Of a DNA stretch of 64,000 nucleotides, positions 60,533 through 64,000 are shown one piece after another (position 1 is the first letter of the stretch; every line of letters begins with the position of its first letter). The stretch is from Bradyrhizobium sp. AUGA SZCCT0158 (GTDB taxonomy: Bacteria; Pseudomonadota; Alphaproteobacteria; Rhizobiales; Xanthobacteraceae). Position numbers and translations under genes: made by a program. The notes under the pieces are model-generated. The model was not told the DNA's origin and searched no databases. It saw only the letters and a program-made list of their open reading frames with translations. The DNA lies in contig NZ_JAFCME010000018.1 in the NCBI RefSeq assembly GCF_018130065.1, positions 62,001-126,000 of the forward strand, written 5' to 3'.

Positions 60533-60863
60533 CCAATCACGAAACTGGTTAATGGAACGTTCACCGGAATTGCCGCAACTTTGCCTACTTTTCGCCGAGG
60601 ACTTGCCGCAAAGGACGGTCTCCCACGGGAATTTCGAGTATCCGTAAGGCCTTAAGCCACAAAGCTGTTAACGATGATTAAGAAAGTCTTAATCGCGGCC
60701 ATTTCATTCGCATCACTCAACCAATAGGATGTTTGCGGATGTAGCGGACAAGCCGCCGACGGGGCGCGGCTGCGTCCGTGTGGGGGCAAAGATCCGGCTT
60801 GGGCTTGCGGGGGCGTTTGCAAGACCAGCTGGACGCGTAAAAAGTAAGAGGGCTCGACTGAAC
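60533..60863. other. Regulatory gap between the Hpt gene and the giant polar protein gene
   Basis: About 330 bases without a gene. It holds several TTAA motifs, including one gapped CtrA-type site. Nothing else was recognised. Confidence 0.5.
60678..60692 (+). promoter_or_regulatory. CtrA-type gapped site TTAA-N7-TTAA
   Basis: TTAAGAAAGTCTTAA is a perfect palindromic TTAA-N7-TTAA, 171 bases before the giant gene's ATG. A further TTAAC lies 8 bases before it. Binding by CtrA is inferred. Confidence 0.5.
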
Positions 60864-63800
60864 ATGGCGAACAATCCCAAGAAGGTCAAAGATCCCACCG
60901 AAGTCGCGCTTTCCGCCATTCAGGAAGCGCTGAACATCAGTGACACCACTGTCGATCCCAATCGCAATTCGATCGGCAACAACGACCTTTCGCCATCAAG
61001 CATTTCGTCCACGCCCCCGGCCTATTCCGAAACCCCGTTCGATACGCGCGTTGATACGCGGTCTGGCGTCGACCGCCAGGTCTTCGATCCGATCGAAGAG
61101 CCGCGCGCCCCGCGTCGCGCCGCCAACGACGACCGAGAAACCATCGGACAAATTCTCCAGGCAATCCAGAAGGGCCGTCCTGCCCGCGGCGTCTATACGC
61201 TTGCCACTGTGTTCGCCGGCGTCTGGATCGTCGGCTGCGCACTGCTGACCGCCGCGTTCCTGCCTTCGCTGCAGGCCGCAATGGGACAGAGCGGCGGCGT
61301 GCTGGTGCTGGGCGGCCTTGCCGCGCTGTTCTTTGCGCCGGTGCTGCTGTTCTATTTCCTCGCCAGCCTTGCCTGGCGCGGCCAGGAAATGCGGATGATC
61401 GCGCAATCGATGGCGCAGGTCGCGATCCGCTTCTCCGAGCCCGAAGGTGCCGCCTCCGACTCGATGGTGACGGTCGGCCAGGCGATCCGCCGCGAAGTAG
61501 CTGCCATGGGCGACGGCGTCGAACGCGCGATCGCGCGCGCCGGCGAACTGGAAACGCTGGTGGCCAACGAAGTCGCGGCGCTGGAGCGTGCCTATTCCGA
61601 CAACGAAGTGCGCATCCGCGCGTTGCTGCAGGACATCGCCCATCAGCGCGACAATCTGGTCGGCCAGGCCGAGCAGGTTCGCAGCGCCATTTCCGGCGTG
61701 CAGATCGACCTGCGCCACGACATCGCGCTGATCTCGGACGCGATCGCCTCGCGCGTCGACGAAGTCGCGAAAAGCATCACCGGCGCGCTGGAAGAACGCG
61801 GCGCCCACATCACCACCGCCTTGAGCCATGCCGGCGACAACATGATCCTCGCGCTCGGCGAGCGCGGCGGCGACCTGCTCGACCGCCTCGAGGAAGCCAG
61901 CGCCGAGACCACGCGCGCCGTGCTCGACGCCTCGGAACGGCTGACCACCAGCCTCAACTTCAAGACCGGCCACGTCCATGACGAGTTCGTCGATCTGGCC
62001 GATCGCGTCCACGAGATGCTGAATGAACGCATCGACCGCATCACCGGCGAGTTCGAGCAGCGTTCCTCGACCATCGTCGACGGCATTTCCGACCGCACCG
62101 AACAGGTCCACGACTCCCTGAAGAATTCCAGCGACTCGCTGCTGCTCGAGCTCGAGCTGCGCAGCGGCGATCTCGTCAGCAAGATCGACGAGGCCGGCAA
62201 CCGCCTGGCGACCCGCATCATGACCTCCGGCGACAAGGCCAGCGACGCGCTCGACGTGACCGTGAACTCGCTGGTCGCCAAGGTCGTCAGCCAGACCGAG
62301 ACCGCGCATGACAGCCTCTCGCTGCAGATGAGCGCGTTCGACGAACTGGTGAAGAACCAGGGCAGCGAACTGGTCGAGAAATTCGCCCGCGACTCAGGCA
62401 CGCTCGGCGCCCTGATCACCCGTCACATCTCCGAATTCGACCGCACCGTCAAAACCTTCGGCGGCGAGATCGTCGACCGCATGGGCCAGCGGACGCAGGA
62501 CATCGCCGAGAGCCTGAAGAACTATGTCGACACTTTCGACACCCGCCTGATCTCCAACAGCGGCGAGATCACCGCCTCGCTCGATCAGCGCCTGCTGCAG
62601 TTCGAAACCACGCTGAGCACGCGCGTCAACCACCTCGACAACTCGCTCGACACCAAGATCCGGTCGTTCGACGAGACCGTCGACGGCCGCCTGAAAGCGC
62701 TGGAGCAGACCTTCGACACCCGCGCCAGGTCCGTCACCGAGACGATCGATGATCGCCTGGGCTCGCTGGCGAGCTCGTTGACCGATGGTGCCGCGCAGGC
62801 AATCCACTCGATCGACTCGCGTCTCACCGAACTCACCTCGTCGCTGACCGGAGGCACCACGCAGGCCATCCAGTCGATCGACTCCCGCCTCACCAACCTG
62901 ACGACGTCGCTGACGGTTGGCGCCGCGCAAGCCGTCGAAGCTATCGACCAGCGCCTCACCAACGTCACCACGTCGCTGACCGTCGGCGCTGCGCAAGCGG
63001 TCGAAGCCATCGACCAGCGCCTCGGCAACGTCACCACGTCGCTGACCGTTGGCACCGCGCAAGCGGTCGAAGCCATCGACCTGCGCCTCGGCAACGTCAC
63101 CACGTCGCTGACAACAGGCACCGCGCAGGCCGTCGAAGCCATCGACCAGCGCCTCACCAACGTCACCACGTCGCTGACGGTTGGCACCGCACAGGCAGTC
63201 GAAGCCGTGGACCAGCGCATCACCAGCGTGACCCAGACCATCGACGGCCGCAGCGCCTACCTGATCGACACCATCGCGGCGCGGTTCCAGGATATCCACC
63301 AGGGTATCGAAACCCGGGTCGGCGCCGTCGCCACCGACATCGACATGCGCGTCGCCCAGTTCGAGGATCTGCTCGGCTCGCGCGTCGAAGCTGTGGCCGG
63401 CCGTATCGAGAGCAGCGGCCGTCAGGCCAGCGACGACCTCATGGCGCGCGCCGAGCTGTTGTCCTCGGGCATCAGGTCGCACGTCGAGGACGCCGAGCGC
63501 TCGCTCACCAACCTCGTGGTCAACACCTCTGAAACCATCCAGACCGGCGCGCGCACCGCGCAGCAGGCGCTGCTCACGGTTTCGTCCGATGTCGGCGCCC
63601 AGCTGAGGCTGACATCGGCCGAGGTCGAAAGCTCCCTCACCGCCGTCGGCACCGGTGCCGCGAACTCGATCCTCACCAGCGCCCGCGAGGCCCAGACCTC
63701 GCTGGTCTCGGCTTCCAGCGAAGCGGCGTCCCAGATCAAATTGCTGGCCGACGACGTCGAGCGCACGCTCTCGGCCGCCGGCAACGCCACCGCTGCGTCG

Positions 63801-64000
63801 GTACTCTCCGGCGCCCGCGAGGCCCAGACCACGCTGGTTACGGCGTCCGCGGACGCGGCAAGCCAGGTCAAGTCGCTCGCAGCCGACGTCGAACGTGCCC
63901 TGTCGGCCGCCGGATCCGCCACTGCCGAAGCCGTCACGACCGGCGCCCGCGAAGCCCAGAACACCTTGATCGCGGCCTCCACGGAGGCCACCAACCAGGT
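60864..64000 (+). CDS. Giant polar-growth protein, GPR/RgsE-like (5' part, runs off the window)
   Basis: The frame from the ATG at 60864 stays open for 1045 codons to the window edge. About 105 cytoplasmic residues precede two transmembrane helices (about 111-133 and 145-169). The conserved 'YFLASLAWRGQEMRMIAQSM' and 'VTVGQAIRREVAAMGDGVER' follow. The rest is apolipoprotein-like amphipathic helix with 11-residue periodicity, including seven 22-residue repeats and 44-residue repeats near the edge. This layout matches Agrobacterium GPR and Sinorhizobium RgsE, large proteins that organise the growing pole. The identity is inferred from layout and recalled sequence. Confidence 0.85.
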   Translation, partial: MANNPKKVKDPTEVALSAIQEALNISDTTVDPNRNSIGNNDLSPSSISSTPPAYSETPFDTRVDTRSGVDRQVFDPIEEPRAPRRAANDDRETIGQILQAIQKGRPARGVYTLATVFAGVWIVGCALLTAAFLPSLQAAMGQSGGVLVLGGLAALFFAPVLLFYFLASLAWRGQEMRMIAQSMAQVAIRFSEPEGAASDSMVTVGQAIRREVAAMGDGVERAIARAGELETLVANEVAALERAYSDNEVRIRALLQDIAHQRDNLVGQAEQVRSAISGVQIDLRHDIALISDAIASRVDEVAKSITGALEERGAHITTALSHAGDNMILALGERGGDLLDRLEEASAETTRAVLDASERLTTSLNFKTGHVHDEFVDLADRVHEMLNERIDRITGEFEQRSSTIVDGISDRTEQVHDSLKNSSDSLLLELELRSGDLVSKIDEAGNRLATRIMTSGDKASDALDVTVNSLVAKVVSQTETAHDSLSLQMSAFDELVKNQGSELVEKFARDSGTLGALITRHISEFDRTVKTFGGEIVDRMGQRTQDIAESLKNYVDTFDTRLISNSGEITASLDQRLLQFETTLSTRVNHLDNSLDTKIRSFDETVDGRLKALEQTFDTRARSVTETIDDRLGSLASSLTDGAAQAIHSIDSRLTELTSSLTGGTTQAIQSIDSRLTNLTTSLTVGAAQAVEAIDQRLTNVTTSLTVGAAQAVEAIDQRLGNVTTSLTVGTAQAVEAIDLRLGNVTTSLTTGTAQAVEAIDQRLTNVTTSLTVGTAQAVEAVDQRITSVTQTIDGRSAYLIDTIAARFQDIHQGIETRVGAVATDIDMRVAQFEDLLGSRVEAVAGRIESSGRQASDDLMARAELLSSGIRSHVEDAERSLTNLVVNTSETIQTGARTAQQALLTVSSDVGAQLRLTSAEVESSLTAVGTGAANSILTSAREAQTSLVSASSEAASQIKLLADDVERTLSAAGNATAASVLSGAREAQTTLVTASADAASQVKSLAADVERALSAAGSATAEAVTTGAREAQNTLIAASTEATNQ
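62754..63215 (+). repeat. Seven tandem 66-bp repeats coding 22-residue units
   Basis: Seven units of the type 'RLTNVTTSLTVGAAQAVEAI' plus DQ follow in frame. The middle five are nearly identical at the DNA level, suggesting recent slippage or unequal exchange. An eighth, degenerate unit begins at 63216. Confidence 0.9.
63660..64000 (+). repeat. 132-bp repeats coding 44-residue units (continues past the edge)
   Basis: Three starts of 'GAREAQTTLVTASADAASQV' or close variants (first SAREAQT, then GAREAQT, then GAREAQN) are spaced 44 residues apart, four times the 11-residue helical period. The third unit is cut by the window edge. Confidence 0.8.

Noticed and set aside
60996..63482. Long minus-strand ORFs (437 and 362 codons) at the right edge
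   Set aside because: They are antisense to the continuous coiled-coil frame that starts at 60864. Their repetitive 'FDRLRGANGQRRGDVAEA' pattern simply mirrors the repeats of the real gene.

Overview
The window reads as chromosomal DNA of an alphaproteobacterium of the Bradyrhizobium/Rhodopseudomonas group. The grounds are high GC with strong GC3 bias, a Caulobacter-like flagellar gene set that includes fliX, flbT, flaF and a MotE-type protein, recurring palindromic repeats of a kind I associate with Bradyrhizobium, and at the right edge a giant polar-growth protein of the Agrobacterium GPR / Sinorhizobium RgsE type. No rRNA, tRNA, CRISPR array or intact insertion sequence was recognised.

Layout. 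(1) 0.1-10.9 kb holds two divergent flagellar operons. Leftward are fliL, fliM, a DUF6468-like gene, motE and a very large TPR protein. Rightward are flgF, flgG, flgA and flgH. (2) 11-25.2 kb is a mixed accessory stretch: a diguanylate cyclase, a Tat-exported carbonic anhydrase, a zinc metallopeptidase / ATP-grasp ligase pair, an MBL hydrolase, a tripartite-tricarboxylate receptor, an exported SspB-like protein, a DehI-like protein, a 2-keto-4-pentenoate hydratase, dksA and an HxlR/NmrA pair. It also contains gene remnants, a small duplicated gene with one frameshifted copy, and several inverted repeats. (3) 25.2-38.0 kb is the second flagellar block: fliX (leftward), flgI-flgJ-flgN-like and a flaG-like gene (rightward), an unknown 121-aa gene, flaF and a long flagellin (leftward), flbT (rightward), then flgE-flgK-flgL (leftward). 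(4) 38-60 kb is housekeeping and accessory: msrB with an FAD oxidoreductase, sixA, usp, a DUF1127 gene, a MocR regulator, YdcF, a GGDEF-EAL protein, a YbhN-like membrane protein, an SGNH hydrolase, a TetR-controlled hydrolase/lipoprotein operon, a lone urtA, a ferredoxin-NADP reductase, a thioesterase/hydrolase pair and a ferredoxin. (5) 60.1-64 kb holds an Hpt phosphotransfer protein and the first 1045 codons of a giant coiled-coil membrane protein that runs off the window.

How it fits together. The flagellar blocks carry a readable regulatory hierarchy. CtrA-type half-sites (TTAACCAT) lie before fliL, fliX and in the flagellin/flbT gap. Sigma-54 type -24/-12 elements (TGGCAC-N5-TYGC) lie before flgF, flgI and flgE. 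Gapped CtrA-type sites (TTAA-N7-TTAA) also precede an unknown 101-aa gene and the giant polar protein, so motility, polarity and cell cycle may share control here.

The most unusual observations are a roughly 100-residue domain shared by flagellin (two copies), FlgL and FlgE; an SspB (ClpXP adaptor) fold that appears to be exported with two cysteines; and a ligase/peptidase two-gene operon of unknown product. All product calls come from reading the translations; no database search was possible.
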